Shown: in pieces, positions 14,601 to 25,502 of the stretch
How positions within the stretch are numbered: the first letter of the stretch is position 1
How the letters are laid out: each line of letters starts with the position of its first letter
Assembly (NCBI GenBank): GCA_020091685.1
Contig: CM034601.1
Span: forward strand, 12,138,472 to 12,202,471
Direction: 5' to 3'
Length of the DNA: 64,000 bases
From: Lutjanus erythropterus
Lineage: Eukaryota > Chordata > Actinopteri > Lutjaniformes > Lutjanidae
Made by a program: the position numbers and the translations under genes
Notes under the pieces: generated by a model
Database searches by the model: none
Told to the model about the DNA's origin: nothing
The model's input: only the letters and a program-made list of their open reading frames with translations

Positions 14601-17600
14601 CAACCTCCAGGAGGGACTTTCCCAGCCTCAGATGCTCATCGTGTCTGACATCGAAGGTGAGATGCAGCTGACAGCAAAGGCCACATGCTCATTACTGCAG
14701 CAACTCGACACTGGCTGTGCAGTGTGCCAACAGATATCAACAGATGTCTGACTCAACTGGCTCCTGATTTCTAAATGATAGACATATCTTTATTGTGAAT
14801 TTGCATATGTTGGTGGCCATTTGTGCTTTCGATACACAACACCAATACCAAAAAAGTTGGGATGTGGTGTAAAACATAAACAAAAACAGAATATATTGAT
14901 TTGCAAATTATTTTAGACTTGTATTCAATTGAATTCAGTACAAACACATGATGATTAATGTCTAAAGCACAAAGTACAACAACAGAGACTCCGGACTGTT
15001 GAGCGCCTGAAGGCGTATATCAAGCAAGAATTACTAAGAATTTCACTTTCAAAACTCAAATTAAGTCCCTCCATTTCCAAACACTGAGTGTTAAAGTGTC
15101 AAAAGAGGAGCTGATGTAACACAGCGGTAAAAATTAACCTGTCACAACTTTTTTGGAACATATTACAGACATCAAAGTCAGTTCAATATTTTTCCCAGTG
15201 TCCCTTTTTTGAAATCAGTTTGCTTAGTTATAATTTATGTATACACACACATTTTCACATACTTTTGTACATAGCAGCCTCAATTATTTTTTACCTTTTC
15301 AATTTGTTCAGCTTTGTTGTCCTTGTCTTTAGCTTTTATGTCTGTTCTGGTCTAAGACCAATGGTCAAAACCAGAGTCAAATTCCTTGTATGTGTTTACA
15401 TACTTGGGAAATTATTATTTCTGATCTGTTTAGTTATTGATTTCAAGTTGGCTGCACCACAAACAATGTTCTTTTAGTGAATAACTTTGTGGTATCTGCA
15501 CCATTAAAATTAGTTTTTATCACTACTACAGTACGAGTGTGTACATGATTGTTTTTATTTTTTAAGAAATAACTTTTTGTGCTCTGCAGATATCTTTTTA
15601 CCAACACCAGACAGCCTTCTAGTAAACCTCAACGAATGCAAAGAGGTAAGAAAATTACTGATGAAAAGAGAACGTTTTCCCTCGGGGATCAATGATGGCT
15701 CACGGAAACTCACTCTCTTTTTGTTTGTTTTTCAGCTTGTGCAGGATCTGCTGAAGAGCCTGCCGACTTTATTTGAGAAAACCATGGAGACCCAGTCTGC
15801 CCTGGGTTCAGCTCTGCAAGCGGCCTTCAAGCTGCTGTCGCCCACCGGAGGGCGCATGTCTGTCTTTCAGACCCAGCTGCCTAACCTCGGTGTGGGGGCG
15901 CTCCAGTCCAGAGAAGACCCCAACCAACGGGCATCTGCCAAGGTAAGAGCTCTGATGGAGGGGATTGTCCAGGACATCGGTGAGAAGTGTGGTGGACATC
16001 ATACAGTCAGACTAAAGAAGCTGTATATCCTACAGCAGTGTTATGTGACTGGCAAACGCCAAATTCTGCAGTAAAGTTTGTCATAAAATAGATCTACAAA
16101 AGCTGACAACGCTCATTAAAGTAGTATCAAAAGGTGCACTGATCAGGAATTTTGGGCTGATCACTGATCACTGGAAGCAGTATCGACTGAACACGGTTCA
16201 TTTGAAGCCCGTCTGTTAATCATTATCTATTTCTTTAACCTTTCCATCATAGAGGTATTTTGGGACCCGTTAAAAAAGAACATGTTTGGTTTGCAGATCA
16301 CATACATCACATTTGCAGACAAGGAAAATCTCAAAGGAAGTCAGAGAATAACAGAAGTACAAATTAGTCACTCTTCTAGTGCAAAACTGCACATGATTTT
16401 GATCACTTGTTTTTGGATTTTCAGCGCAGTTGAATCCAGACTTTGAACATCACAGAAAAACAACACAGACAAACAGGCAGAATCAATGAGGTCTTGTCAT
16501 GAAAACGCCCTGATATAGTTGTGGGGAGTCATGGAAAAGTTATTGATTTTTATAGTGGGGCCAGTGGTCAGGAGAGATCTGTCTTTGTGGTTTTATAATA
16601 ATAATCAGATCTTTTAATTTTGACTAATTGTATGTTAGTCACCTTACGTTTTTGAGTCCCATGGTCCCACCTGGTGTGTTTTCCTTCAGGACATCCAGCA
16701 CTTATCCCCAGCAACGGACTTCTACAAGAAGCTGGCTCTGGACTGCTCCGGCCAGCAGGTGGCAGTCGACCTGTTCCTGCTCAGCTCTCAATACTGCGAC
16801 CTGGCATCGCTCGGTAAGTCCACGGTGGAATGGATGGGAGAGGGTGGGTAGAAAAAGAGAGGTGGTTGGTTGGTTTATTGGACCGTTTGTGTACATGTCA
16901 GGTACTCAATACAGAATACACTGACCTGGTGTTGATAATTTGGGTTTTGCTAGGAGAGACACATTTCTAATTTAGTTTCTGGTTGTTTTAGTTATATTAA
17001 ACAAGAGGGGAAAATAATTTTACATTGAAAGTGTATGGGACAGTATTATGATTTAATTATTATAGGATGACTTAGTGTGTATGTAACTACAGGCACTATT
17101 TTCCAAAGTAACTAGATTTCCAAAGAATAGCTTTGAAAATCTAGTGTTGGAACCTGTTCCTCAAAAATGCCAACTCAATTCTGGGTTTTAAAGACTAAGT
17201 TGGTGCAGCAAGTCAAAAACACAGCACATGCATAATACCAGATGCAAGCACAGGAGGAAAGAGTAGGAAAATTGGCTGTTGCTGTTTTGTTAGGTCAAAA
17301 ATAAGACTATCATCATCTCATCATTGCCTCATGTCTCTCCTCTTGTGTCCCTCCTCTCTCCCAGGCTGCATATCCAGATACTCGGCAGGGAGCATTTACC
17401 ACTACCCCTCATATCACCACCAGCACAACCCGGCACAGGTGGAGTGCTTCCAGAAGGATCTGAAGAGATACTTAACCAGGAAGATCGGCTTCGAGGCTGT
17501 CATGAGGATACGCTGCACCAAAGGTCTGTTGGCACGCGAACTGGCTCTTTGTCAGAAAATTAAATGCTTTGTGCTTCATAAGGCCCCACATATTTTCTCT

Positions 17601-20600
17601 GGGAGACGGGTCTGGACTGCAGGCAGGTCAGTCTAGTACCTGAACTCTTTAACTAAGAAGCCACGCTGTTGTAGCACATGCAGAATGTGTCTTGGCATTT
17701 TCTTGCTGAAATAAGCAGGGACATCCCTGGAAAAAGACGTCTGAATGACAGCATATGCAGTTTTTTGCATATGCAGTTTTCCATTAACCTCACCTCCATC
17801 CTCGCTTGTCCCACCTTAATAGCCCTAAATGTATTAAAATATTCCTAATGTATATTTGACCTTTAAAACTCCTTTCAGTCATTCTGAAGAAAACATAATA
17901 TGTCCAAAGTCTGTCTATGTCTTTGTTGTTCTTTATGCTTATTTTTGCTGCTGTGTTATTGTTATATTGGTGTATTAATGCATATTGATTGATTTCATCT
18001 CTCTGTCTCTCTTCAGGTCTGTCCATCCACACGTTCCACGGAAACTTCTTTGTGCGCTCCACGGATCTGTTGTCCCTTCCGAACGTCAACCCAGACGCTG
18101 GCTTTGCTGTTCAAATGTCCATTGAAGAAAACCTGGACGACATGCAGGTCGTCTCCTTCCAGGCTGCGCTGCTTTACACATCCAGCAAAGGTACACACAC
18201 ACACACACACACAAAAAGAGCCATGGTTGTCTTGTTTCTAAAATTAAAATGATAAAATTAATAAAAGTGAAAATATTTATTGGTGTGTCTTTATAGAAAG
18301 AGAACATGTTTTGTTTTTTTTTCTGTAACAGGAGAGAGGAGGATCCGTGTCCACACCTTGTGTCTCCCTGTAGTCAATTCTCTGTCAGACATCTTTGCTG
18401 GAGCTGATGTTCAGGCCATCTCTGGACTCCTGGCTTGCATGGGTACGTACCACAATATCTAACACAGTTTTTTATAGATTCAGACATGTTTTAAATACCG
18501 TGCTCAAATAATAATTTGTGTGTGATGTTATTTCCACAAAAAACATAATTTACTGAGTTTCCCCCTTAAAAATCTACAATCTGTGAATATTTATTCATTT
18601 CAGAGGTTTAACCACTGAACACAAAATGTCCTCTGCTTTACTGAAAGGTCCATTCTTAGTGCCTGTGCTCTGTAGGTTTCAAGTTTACACGTCATAGTTG
18701 TTTCAAATATGTTTTATTGAGCCAAAGAAAGTTATACATACAGTATACTGCAGTGTCGGTATAGTGGCTGAGAGAGGGTGAAAGGACAGGTTGGTAAACA
18801 AGTTTCAGTTTTGTTTTGTTGTTTTTTTATCTGCGTCAGAGCAGCATGAAACTATGAAACTATCCTTGAAACTCACCACAAATGTCTTTGCTCATCTTTT
18901 CACTGACCCAACAATCACCAATTCTGGTTTGGCTGAAATAAATCCTTAATTCATTTGTTGAGAAATAAGATGATCTTGTGTGATGCATAATGATTTGACT
19001 GAGAAGAAGTTTTAGTTATTTATCCTATGCAGCCCAAAGCCCACATGTCTGTTATAACTCTGTATTTGAGTTTACTAGGTACAGCTGTTTCGATCTCTGT
19101 GTACAGTAACTTTAAGCAGGATTGCAAAGATGAAGTAAAAACATGCAGTAAAACATGAGTTTGATCTTTTCTATGAAGCGGCACTCTGAAATTATTTTTC
19201 ATTGTTGCAGTAAATAGTCTTTTGATTGGCCAGATACTAAATCATCGCTGGGTTTTCATCCACTTTACTGTTATTAGCTCTGACAGATGGAGATGAGTGG
19301 CGACAGCTGTGGTTACCTAGCAACCATTGCATACTGAGCAGTCAGATCTGTCCCGGCTCATCTCACATCTTACAGAACAGACGCTGATATTTTGCTCTCT
19401 TCAGAATTTGGCACAGAAAAGCTCTGACACTGTCATTTGTGCCTCACTTCGACTGATAGCCCACAGCTGCTCTAAATTGCTCTTTAATGTACACAAAATA
19501 CTAAAGTCTTAAAGTTCATTTGAAATGAATCAAAGCTAATATGTGCAGCTATTAACACCATATGTTGTAAAGGTCCGGTGTGTAAGATTTACAGGTTTAA
19601 TAACACAGATGTTTCTTGGAGTTTTTTGCACACTTATGAGACTAAAATGATTAGTATCAGTGAGGTTTGGTGCTGTTTTGAAGGGATGCTATACCTTCTG
19701 CAAACCAACAGATGTCACTATCTTTGCTAAGTTTGAACCCTTGAAGCTTTGACTCTGTTTTTTTTTGGGGGGGCATAAATAGAAAGAAAATCTCAACGCT
19801 TCATACGACTTCAATAGTGCTGTGTGAAACACTAAGTCAGTAAACGTAGTAAGTAGTTGTTGTGACTAAACCTAATCAAACTGTCGAACTGAAGACTGAA
19901 AAAAACTGAAAATACCTCCTCCTTTTACTGACTCTGTGGCTCTTTATACTATGTCACCTGACAGCTTAAAGCTTGTGCTGAATCAAGTGCTCATGTGTGA
20001 AAGAGTTCTCATATCTAGGGTTACCATCTAGACATGACCAAAAGAAAAATGTTCTTTCATTTCATTTTTTTTCCATTTATCTACGTGACTCAAGACCGTG
20101 ATCACATGGTATGTCAAACAAACAACAACATGTAGCATGGCTAAAGGAACAAAAAGGAAGGTTAGGCCTTCACTAAGACAAAGTGCAAAGTTGAGAGACA
20201 TGGGGGACATACATGCACACAAATAGAATTTTAAAAAATAAAGACAAGAATAACACATGTGCAAAGAAGCAACATGTTATATGTACAAATACAAACATAT
20301 TTCTAAACTTGACTAATTGAACAAGGTACGATATGCCTGAATCATGCATTATAGATGTGTAAATGGCATTGTACATGTGTAGTGTAAGGGAAAGAGCTTC
20401 ATAAAGCATCAAGGGGCATTTAAATATGGCAGTAGTGCACAGAGAGCTGTATGAACTGTGCAAGAGGCATCAATATGACAGTAGAGCAAAAATATCGTCC
20501 TTTATGAAGTTCCAAGTAGGACGGATATGGCAGAGCAAAAAATAGTCATGCAGGGAGATGTTGATTCAACAAAGGAAGGACACTGATGTTCTGACTCTTG

Positions 20601-23600
20601 CCTCTGTCCGTCTCTGCAGCTGTGGACCGTTCGGTGACGGCCAGTCTGAGCGACGCCAGAGACGCAATGACCAACGCTGCCATTGACTCGCTGTCATCGT
20701 ACCGGCAGTCTGTGTTGACCATCCAGCAGCCCGGCCTTCTGGCCCCGGCCTGCCTCAGACTCTTCCCCCTCTTCATCCTTGCCCTGCTCAAACAGGTTAA
20801 CAGCGTAACTTAGTTAATTTCCTAAATTCAGAACAGTAAAATAAAACTATTTGACATTTACTCCGAGCATGTTGTGTTTTAAACCGCACTATTGAGCTTT
20901 TACTGATCCACTTTTATGTGTTTGCGTGTGCTCCGTGCAGAAATCCTTCAGGACGGGCACCAGCACCAGACTGGATGACCGAGTGTTTGCCATGTGTCAG
21001 CTGAAGTACCAGCCACTGGCCTACGCCATGCTGATGATCCACCCTGCTCTATACCGTATTGATGATCTGACTGATGAGGTGAGGAGGAGGAAACTTCACC
21101 TCAACGCCTTCACATCTCAGCTACTGGAGACAGATTTCAGAAAGTAGTGACTCTGGATATAGTTTCCTTGAAGAGGCAAAAGGGACATCATTAATGTCCT
21201 TAACAGCTAAAACTCTAAAATCTAGGTGCTTTCTTTTTGGCAGTGGGCTGAACCGGAACAGTCATCCCAGTATTTTCCACGGTTATTTGAAGTGTCTCCC
21301 TGCTCCTGAGTAATCTTCTCTTTTCTTCTGTTTTCCTGCCTCCTCAGGGAGCTTTGAACATCAATGAGCGGACCATCCCTCAGCCCAGACTGCTGCAGCT
21401 GTCTGTGGAGAAGCTCAGCAGGGAGGCAGCTTTCCTCATGGATGCTGGAACGGTACGGTGCTTTTAGGAAATCATAACAGAAACACAAAGCTGATGTCTG
21501 AAACCTGAGGAAAAATGAGACACAACATTTTTGTCAAGCCCAAAAGTGCTTTGGATTCAATAGCTGTGGGTTATAAAATGTGAACAGAGTGGTAATAATC
21601 GCACAGTAGGGAAGAGAGTAAAAACCCATGCGGTGTACATTTTCTTTACAATTACATTTTGGGCTGTTAAAGGAACTGTTGGTATCAAAACCAGGATTCA
21701 CCATTACTGTTGTTATTCAGTTGCCCAGTCAGGCAATTTGGTCAGAAACTTAATTATCATGTTTATCATGTCAGTCGAAAACCCAAAGATATTCAGTTTA
21801 ATATGATTTAAAAAACAAGAGGGCCGTTTTAATCGTTTACGTGTTTAACAGATCAGCATTTTCATCCAAAAAGTTGCAGTAGGGGATTATCAGACTCGAA
21901 ATCCTAAAAGTCCCAAATATTTAGATTTCCAAATGTAAATATCAGTTGATCACGTACCTTTGCTTTCACAATAACAATACACACGATGAGCTGATACTGA
22001 GCCTCTCTCTGCCATCCACACACCATCTGGTTGTTGGATTACAAACCTTTGTAACATTTGAGCTCCTTCAGCTGTGGGCTGAACGGTGAAAAACACAATG
22101 TAGTTCACCATGTCAGGACAGGAAGTAAAAGGTACTGATCTTCACCACCTGTTTACTGAGTTAAACTATCGCACCCTTTCCTGCTAACTAAGTCCTTCTT
22201 TCTATGTTTTTCAACTTTAAGATGTTTTCCTGAACATTTCCTTGGTTTAGACATCCAAAAATCTTAAATTGCATTTTCATTGTGTAATCTATTCTGTTGG
22301 TTAGATTCCAGTACCTTCAAAATGGCCACACATCCGGGTTGCTAACCGAACCGTGACGTCAGTGCAAAAACCACAGAAACAAACCAAACAAAGCTTGGGG
22401 TCAGGGGAAAAAAAGATTCAGCAGCTGCTAGTTTCTTATCTTCTTCATACATCTTGTGTTTTTTCCTGAATAATCAGTGAACGGAAAAAGAAAAGGTTCA
22501 AACATGTTGCTGGCTTTTTCGGTGCTTCACTTTTTTGTTTGTTTAATTTTGTAGACTAGTTTGCCGACCATTTAGTAAAGTTTTCCAATTTGTGAGTTTA
22601 ATTTTTAGATACATTTTCAACATACATGAATATAACCATGATTATAACCATATAGCATCAGACATGAGTTTAAGAGTTAAATATTTGTCAGAAAACACAA
22701 ATTTTACTGTGGATCCACTTTAATGACACCAGGACTCATTGCACTTAAAACATCAACATCACAGTAGTAATGATGGAAGTGTGCAGTTGTTCCTAGTGAT
22801 CGCTCTCGGTACTACCTGTTTATTTGTAATAATATTTAATATGTGCCTTATTCTGTTCCAATAGGTGATGTATCTGTGGATTGGACGAAACTGCAACCCC
22901 AACTTCCTCACACAAGTCCTGGGAGTTCCCAACTACGCTGCTGTGCCTGATAATCTGGTAGGAAACCTCATGATGCAGCAGTTTCCTGTTTCCACCTGCT
23001 GTGGTCATTTTTCACTCCTCCTCTTTGCCCCAAAGCTGTATCTGTGCACCAGGAGTTTATAACAAATGGTCTTGAGGATGGCAGTTAATTCACCTACAGT
23101 CAGCCTTAGTGTCACCCTTTACATCCTCCTCCCTGATGATGAAAACGTGACCGTCGCTCTCTCCTCCCACAGTATCTGCTCCCAGAGCTGGACACTGCCG
23201 AGTCACAGAGAACCAGAGCTTTCATTGGCTGGCTGAGGGATCAGAGGCCGTTCTTCCCCTCCCTGCATGTCATCAGGTGGGCAACAGACAACATGTAAAC
23301 GTATAAGACGGTAAAGAGTCAAGTAGCGAGAGTGAAGAACATAAAAACCAGCCAGTGGCTGCTGGTGGGTTTTAATTGTGGATGGTGTCAGTCTGCTGAC
23401 ATTTTAAATGAATAGTTTGGATTATTTGAAGTGGGGTTTAAAAAGGTAATTATAGATAGTCAGTGTATTATCTACAATAAATGGCAGTCAGGGAAGCAGC
23501 AGGAGTACTGGTGTAGGAAGCAAATAAAGCACTGCTGTGGATGGCTCACCTGAACAATCAATACCAGTTTAATTGTACACTTTATTTAGAATGTTTTCAC

Positions 23601-24323
23601 CACTTTACCTTTTCATCAGACAGACAAAAACAATTATATTAGCCAAATATCACTCTCTCCAAACCAACCAAACTCCACAGGCAAAAAAGATAGTTTTGCC
23701 TCACAGAAAACAGGAGTTGCTGGTATACCGCTGCCTCAATCTTTTTGTTTGTTTGTGTTTTTGTGTCTTTTGGTGAATCTGAACTAACTTTTTAAAACAC
23801 CAAAATCACACAATAATACAAACAAACAAACTGATCAAGGCAGCGGTAGACCAGCAACTCCTGTTTTCTGTGACAGTATTTTTGTTGGTGACCTTTGAGC
23901 AATGCCATTTAGTGTCACTGTATTGGAGAGAAGGCTGACGCCTCTATGGCCGATATCTCCAAAACTCTGGAACTAAAACCAAAAAAATCTAGAAGGATAA
24001 ACAGCACTACAGGCCAGAGGAAAACATGTACTTTTGATTTAGGGGTGAACTGTCTCTTTTAAGGTTAATAATGTAATCCAAAGAGTTTTTCAGAGTTTTC
24101 ATACTGAAAGAAAACTCTTGAATTTCCCTTCGTCAGCACTTTGAAATGAAAGAGCAACTGAGCAACTACAGCTGACGTCTCTTGACCGTTTTTTATTTTC
24201 TCTCTCAGGGACGAGAGCCAGCGGAAAGCCAGCTTTATGCAGAACATGATCGAGGACCGAACAGAGTCGGCCCTGTCGTACTACGAGTTCCTGCTTCACC
24301 TCCAACAGCAAATCTCCAAATAA
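1362..24323 (+). CDS. sec24a: Sec24A-type COPII coat cargo adaptor (22 exons, 5' end missing)
   Basis: Sec24 pairs with Sec23 in the inner COPII coat and binds cargo sorting signals at ER exit sites. Exons: 1362-1979, 4925-5089, 7074-7136, 8518-8684, 9964-10151, 10776-10878, 12791-12917, 13771-13880, 14034-14146, 14538-14656, 15590-15645, 15736-15942, 16690-16813, 17365-17523, 18017-18190, 18332-18442, 20620-20795, 20941-21078, 21348-21452, 22865-22957, 23173-23276, 24209-24323. All junctions are GT/AG and all phases agree, giving about 1,110 residues with no internal stop. The order is a Pro-rich N terminus, zinc finger, trunk, beta-sandwich, helical and gelsolin-like domains. Paralogue A is chosen from recalled residues: YPSLPPGYQNT, LRVVNLLQERN, GCISRYSAGS, QVLGV-NYA and an ending in RTESALSYYEFLLH. 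Human SEC24A has about 1,093 residues, so only the first exon should be missing. SEC24B is the main alternative. Confidence 0.94.
1980..4924 (+). other. sec24a intron, no recognisable content
   Basis: A 2.9-kb AT-rich intron. Several short open frames occur here but none has coding character or homology I recognise. No clear transposon ends seen. Confidence 0.6.
5090..7073 (+). other. sec24a intron with poly-T tract
   Basis: A 2-kb intron. A run of about 20 T lies at 5291-5311. At 6967 an acceptor-like CTGCAG is followed by a short Pro-rich open segment ending before GTTAGG, but its length (29 bp) breaks the phase needed by its neighbours, so I do not call it an exon. Confidence 0.6.
7137..8517 (+). 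other. sec24a intron, AT-rich
   Basis: A 1.4-kb intron. A short CA/TA-rich stretch lies at about 8080-8120. Part of 7490-7780 has the look of a dispersed repeat (TTTAAAGGATCAGTC start), which I cannot confirm. Confidence 0.5.
9388..9412. repeat. TTAG/AGTT tetranucleotide microsatellite
   Basis: Short run of TTAG repeats (GTTAGTTAGTTAGTTAGTT) in a sec24a intron. Confidence 0.85.
9420..9815 (-). repeat. Dispersed hairpin-bearing repeat, copy 1
   Basis: This stretch is related to 23400-23880. Shared landmarks are the segment around AAGGCAGCAGTAAACCGGTA (9547) and, on the - strand, TGGATTATTTGAAGTGG at the outer edge (matches GGATTATTTGAAGTGG at 23419). The inner part (9422-9590) is an imperfect inverted repeat. 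No coding potential; probably a non-autonomous DNA element typical of percomorph genomes. Confidence 0.7.
9964..10878 (+). CDS. sec24a: sec24a: linker exons before the zinc finger
   Basis: Two exons (9964-10151 and 10776-10878) encode visible residues 339-435, containing LRVVNLLQERN, KINCNPEVFRCTLTSIPQTQ and MPLGLLLHPFKDL. This is the highly conserved segment where the disordered N terminus gives way to the structured core. The split codon at the junction (GA+G) restores Glu, and the second exon ends in phase 0. Confidence 0.93.
10879..12790 (+). other. sec24a intron largely filled by an inverted-repeat element
   Basis: The 1.9-kb intron before the zinc-finger exon is mostly the element at 11008-12280. 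The remainder (12281-12790) is AT-rich with nothing recognised. Confidence 0.6.
11008..12280. mobile_element. Non-autonomous DNA transposon with GGGGCTGTA-type ends
   Basis: The left end reads GGGGCTGTAGTCATAAAGC; the right end reads TTTCTGAATACAGCCCC, whose reverse complement is GGGGCTGTATTCAGAAA. The ends match at 13 of the first 14 bases apart from one substitution and then drift. The interior starts with alternating AAGAATTTCCTCTTAA-type motifs. No transposase frame is visible. The superfamily cannot be set from the sequence alone; target duplications are not obvious. Confidence 0.6.
12791..12917 (+). CDS. sec24a: sec24a: zinc-finger exon
   Basis: This exon encodes the Sec23/Sec24 zinc finger. 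The four ligands are visible as CRSC and CNLC, at visible residues about 448, 451, 469 and 472, separated by the typical YINPFVSFLDQRRWK stretch. In the family this zinc-bound module lies at the Sec23-Sec24 edge of the complex. The acceptor is preceded by TCCCTCGCAG and the donor is GTAAGG. Confidence 0.95.
12918..13770 (+). other. sec24a intron, nothing recognised
   Basis: 850 bp of AT-rich sequence between the zinc-finger exon and the first trunk exon. No repeat ends or conserved frame seen. Confidence 0.55.
13771..16813 (+). CDS. sec24a: sec24a: trunk (vWA-like) exons
   Basis: Seven exons (13771-13880, 14034-14146, 14538-14656, 15590-15645, 15736-15942, 16690-16813 and the exon junctions between them) encode visible residues 478-720, the trunk domain that contacts Sec23 and Sar1. 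Landmarks are EFIAPSEYM, LFVLDVSHNAVETGYLN, TRTKVGFITFDSTIHFYNLQ, SPTGGRMSVFQTQLP and ALDCSGQQVAVDLFLLSSQY. The 14538 acceptor is unusual: CCAAG after a TG-rich rather than C/T-rich tract. Only six coordinate pairs are trunk exons proper; the next exon (17365) continues the domain end. Confidence 0.93.
14147..14537 (+). other. sec24a intron ending in a TG-rich tract
   Basis: The 391-bp intron ends in about 75 bases of TGTGTCTGTTTCTGTG-type sequence (14461-14535) directly before the CCAAG acceptor. See findings. Confidence 0.7.
14835..15216 (+). mobile_element. Degenerate internally deleted Tc1-like transposon
   Basis: The left end (CAACACCAATACCAAAAAAG then TTGGGATG) and the right part (CACAACTTTTTTGGAACATA) are the familiar ends of a fish Tc1-like family. 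Between them are remnants of the 3' end of the transposase gene: CGGACTGTTGAGCGCCTGAA, ATCAAGCAAGAATTACTAAG and CTGATGTAACACAGCGGTAA. About two thirds of the element, including the catalytic region, is gone. A TA dinucleotide precedes the left end. Confidence 0.8.
15943..17364 (+). other. sec24a introns around exon 16690-16813
   Basis: The two introns (15943-16689 and 16814-17364) hold only AT-rich sequence. I recognise no repeat or regulatory element in them. Confidence 0.5.
17365..18442 (+). CDS. sec24a: sec24a: end of trunk and beta-sandwich exons
   Basis: Three exons (17365-17523, 18017-18190, 18332-18442) encode visible residues 721-868. They contain RKIGFEAVMRIRCTKG, FHGNFFVRSTDLLSLPNVN, FQAALLYTSSKGERRIRVHT and GADVQAISGLL. 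These are among the most conserved Sec24 segments. All three exons are phase 1 at both ends. The donor at 18191 runs directly into a CA microsatellite. Confidence 0.95.
17524..18016 (+). other. sec24a intron, nothing recognised
   Basis: 493 bp. Two nearby copies of GCATATGCAGTTTT at 17750-17780 form a small direct repeat; otherwise featureless. Confidence 0.5.
18192..18213. repeat. CA microsatellite at a sec24a splice donor
   Basis: About ten CA repeats start two bases inside the intron after exon 18017-18190, so the donor reads G|GTACACACACAC. Confidence 0.92.
18443..20619 (+). other. sec24a intron with a dispersed-repeat fragment
   Basis: The 2.2-kb intron contains, at about 19568-19760, a fragment resembling a percomorph repeat (AAAGGTCCGGTGTGTAAGAT start, and an ACAGATGTCACTATC motif). 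The rest, including 20030-20560, is AT-rich without a recognised feature. Confidence 0.5.
20620..21078 (+). CDS. sec24a: sec24a: helical-domain exons
   Basis: Two exons (20620-20795, 20941-21078) encode visible residues 869-973: VDRSVTASLSDARDAMTNAA, LRLFPLFILALLKQKSFRTG, RLDDRVFAMCQLKYQPLAY and HPALYRIDDLTDE. This is the all-helical domain of the Sec23/24 fold. The donor of the second exon (GTGAGG) is followed by a further open stretch in the intron, so retention would add about 20 codons before a stop; I see no reason to think it is used. Confidence 0.93.
21348..24323 (+). CDS. sec24a: sec24a: gelsolin-like domain and C terminus
   Basis: Four exons (21348-21452, 22865-22957, 23173-23276, 24209-24323) encode visible residues 974 to the end. 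Landmarks are the GALNINERTIPQP entry, LSVEKLSREAAFLMDAGT, MYLWIGRNCNPNFLTQVLGV, LPELDTAESQRTRAFIGWL, QRPFFPSLHVIRDES and the closing SALSYYEFLLHLQQQISK before the TAA stop at 24321-24323. This is the gelsolin-like C-terminal domain of Sec24. Confidence 0.95.
21453..22864 (+). other. sec24a intron, nothing firm
   Basis: 1.4 kb. A short segment near 21780 (AACCCAAAGATATTCAGTTT) matches the inner part of a common hAT-like repeat that is also seen around 53240. The rest is unassigned. Confidence 0.5.
23400..24065 (+). mobile_element. Dispersed hairpin-bearing repeat, copy 2, with a second repeat end
   Basis: The intron starts with GGATTATTTGAAGTGGGG (23419), passes through a near-perfect hairpin (arms 23703-23775 and 23798-23871, about 22-base loop), and ends with GGGGTGAACTGTCTCTTTTAA (24042), the same kind of terminus seen at 50085-50106. 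Related to copy 1 at 9420-9815. No coding frame. Confidence 0.7.
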
Positions 24324-24374
24324 TCTTCAGTGGGACTGTGCAGACGAGGAAACACTGAAGTGAGGATGTGGAAC

Positions 24375-24389
24375 TGTGTGTGTGTGTGT

Positions 24390-24464
<75 letters not shown>

Positions 24465-24478
24465 TGTATGCGTGTGTG
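24375..24478. repeat. GT microsatellite in the sec24a 3' UTR
   Basis: About 100 bases of nearly pure GT, interrupted by single GTCTGT variants, starting about 52 bp after the stop codon. The open frames on the opposite strand here (His-Thr runs) are artefacts of the repeat. Confidence 0.95.
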
Positions 24479-25502
24479 AAGCAGACTGAAGGAATCTCCA
24501 GCTGTGGTGCGCCATCTCTCTGAGGAAAAAGCTCCTGAGCTGAACTGACGTGAAGTGTCACTCAAATCAAACTACGTGATGCAAGGACTGTGCGAGGACG
24601 GAGAGTGACATAGAATTGATTCTGATGCTTATTTGACACTTTTTTTTACCCAGCTGAAGCAACACATTGGAAGAAAACAAAAAAAAAGGAAAGAAATCCA
24701 CAATGATGATGATGGTGATTGTGATTGTGTATGTCAGTGATTGAATGAATCAGTGTTTATTCTCATAGAACAATGCTATCTTACCGAGGTATCGTTCAGA
24801 TACAGTCCAGGCAAACGGATGTGTGAAGTGTTTTTTGTTCAAAAAGCACAGTCGTCTTTACTAAAACAAGTCAAACGTATGTATGTATGTATGCTTAAAG
24901 ACTAGGTTTATGAGGATGTTTAGTATGTTTGCGCTCAAAGACTGTTATTGGGTATCACCGGGAGTGTTTGTACACAGAACACCTGAGCTCTAACAACACT
25001 CTTAACATCAAACCCGAAGGACAGAACGTGTGCTTTTTATTTCCCCGTCATTATAATTGTGTGTCGAACAAATCTGTAGACTCTGTCGTAAAAAGGCAGA
25101 CATGTTAAAGGTGTTTCAAGGCGGATCGACCTCGCTGTCACCTCTGCCTTGAATGTGTGGACTCGGCAGTGGAAAGTCGTTTTCTTTGGTCAGATCTGTC
25201 CTTCAGAAACTCTCTGTCATCTTTTCTGTCTCTGGACATCCAGAACACCTCTGGCAACATCGCTGTTCTGTTTGTTTATTTCTTCTTTTTTTTTTCTGAT
25301 AATCTAATAATTTATGAGACTCCCAATCTGATTAAATTCTATAATTGCCTTGTATGGGAACTCACTTTTTATTATTAAACCTCTGTTCAAATACAGACTC
25401 TATATATGAAATATTTTAATATAATAGGATATGGGAAATTCTTTAACACAGACATAACAAAGCCATTGTGATCTTTTACTCATGCTTATTGATACTTGTA
25501 TA

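Noticed and set aside
24235-24565. Minus-strand frames rich in His-Thr opposite the sec24a last exon
   Set aside because: They are created by the GT microsatellite and by the complement of the real exon.
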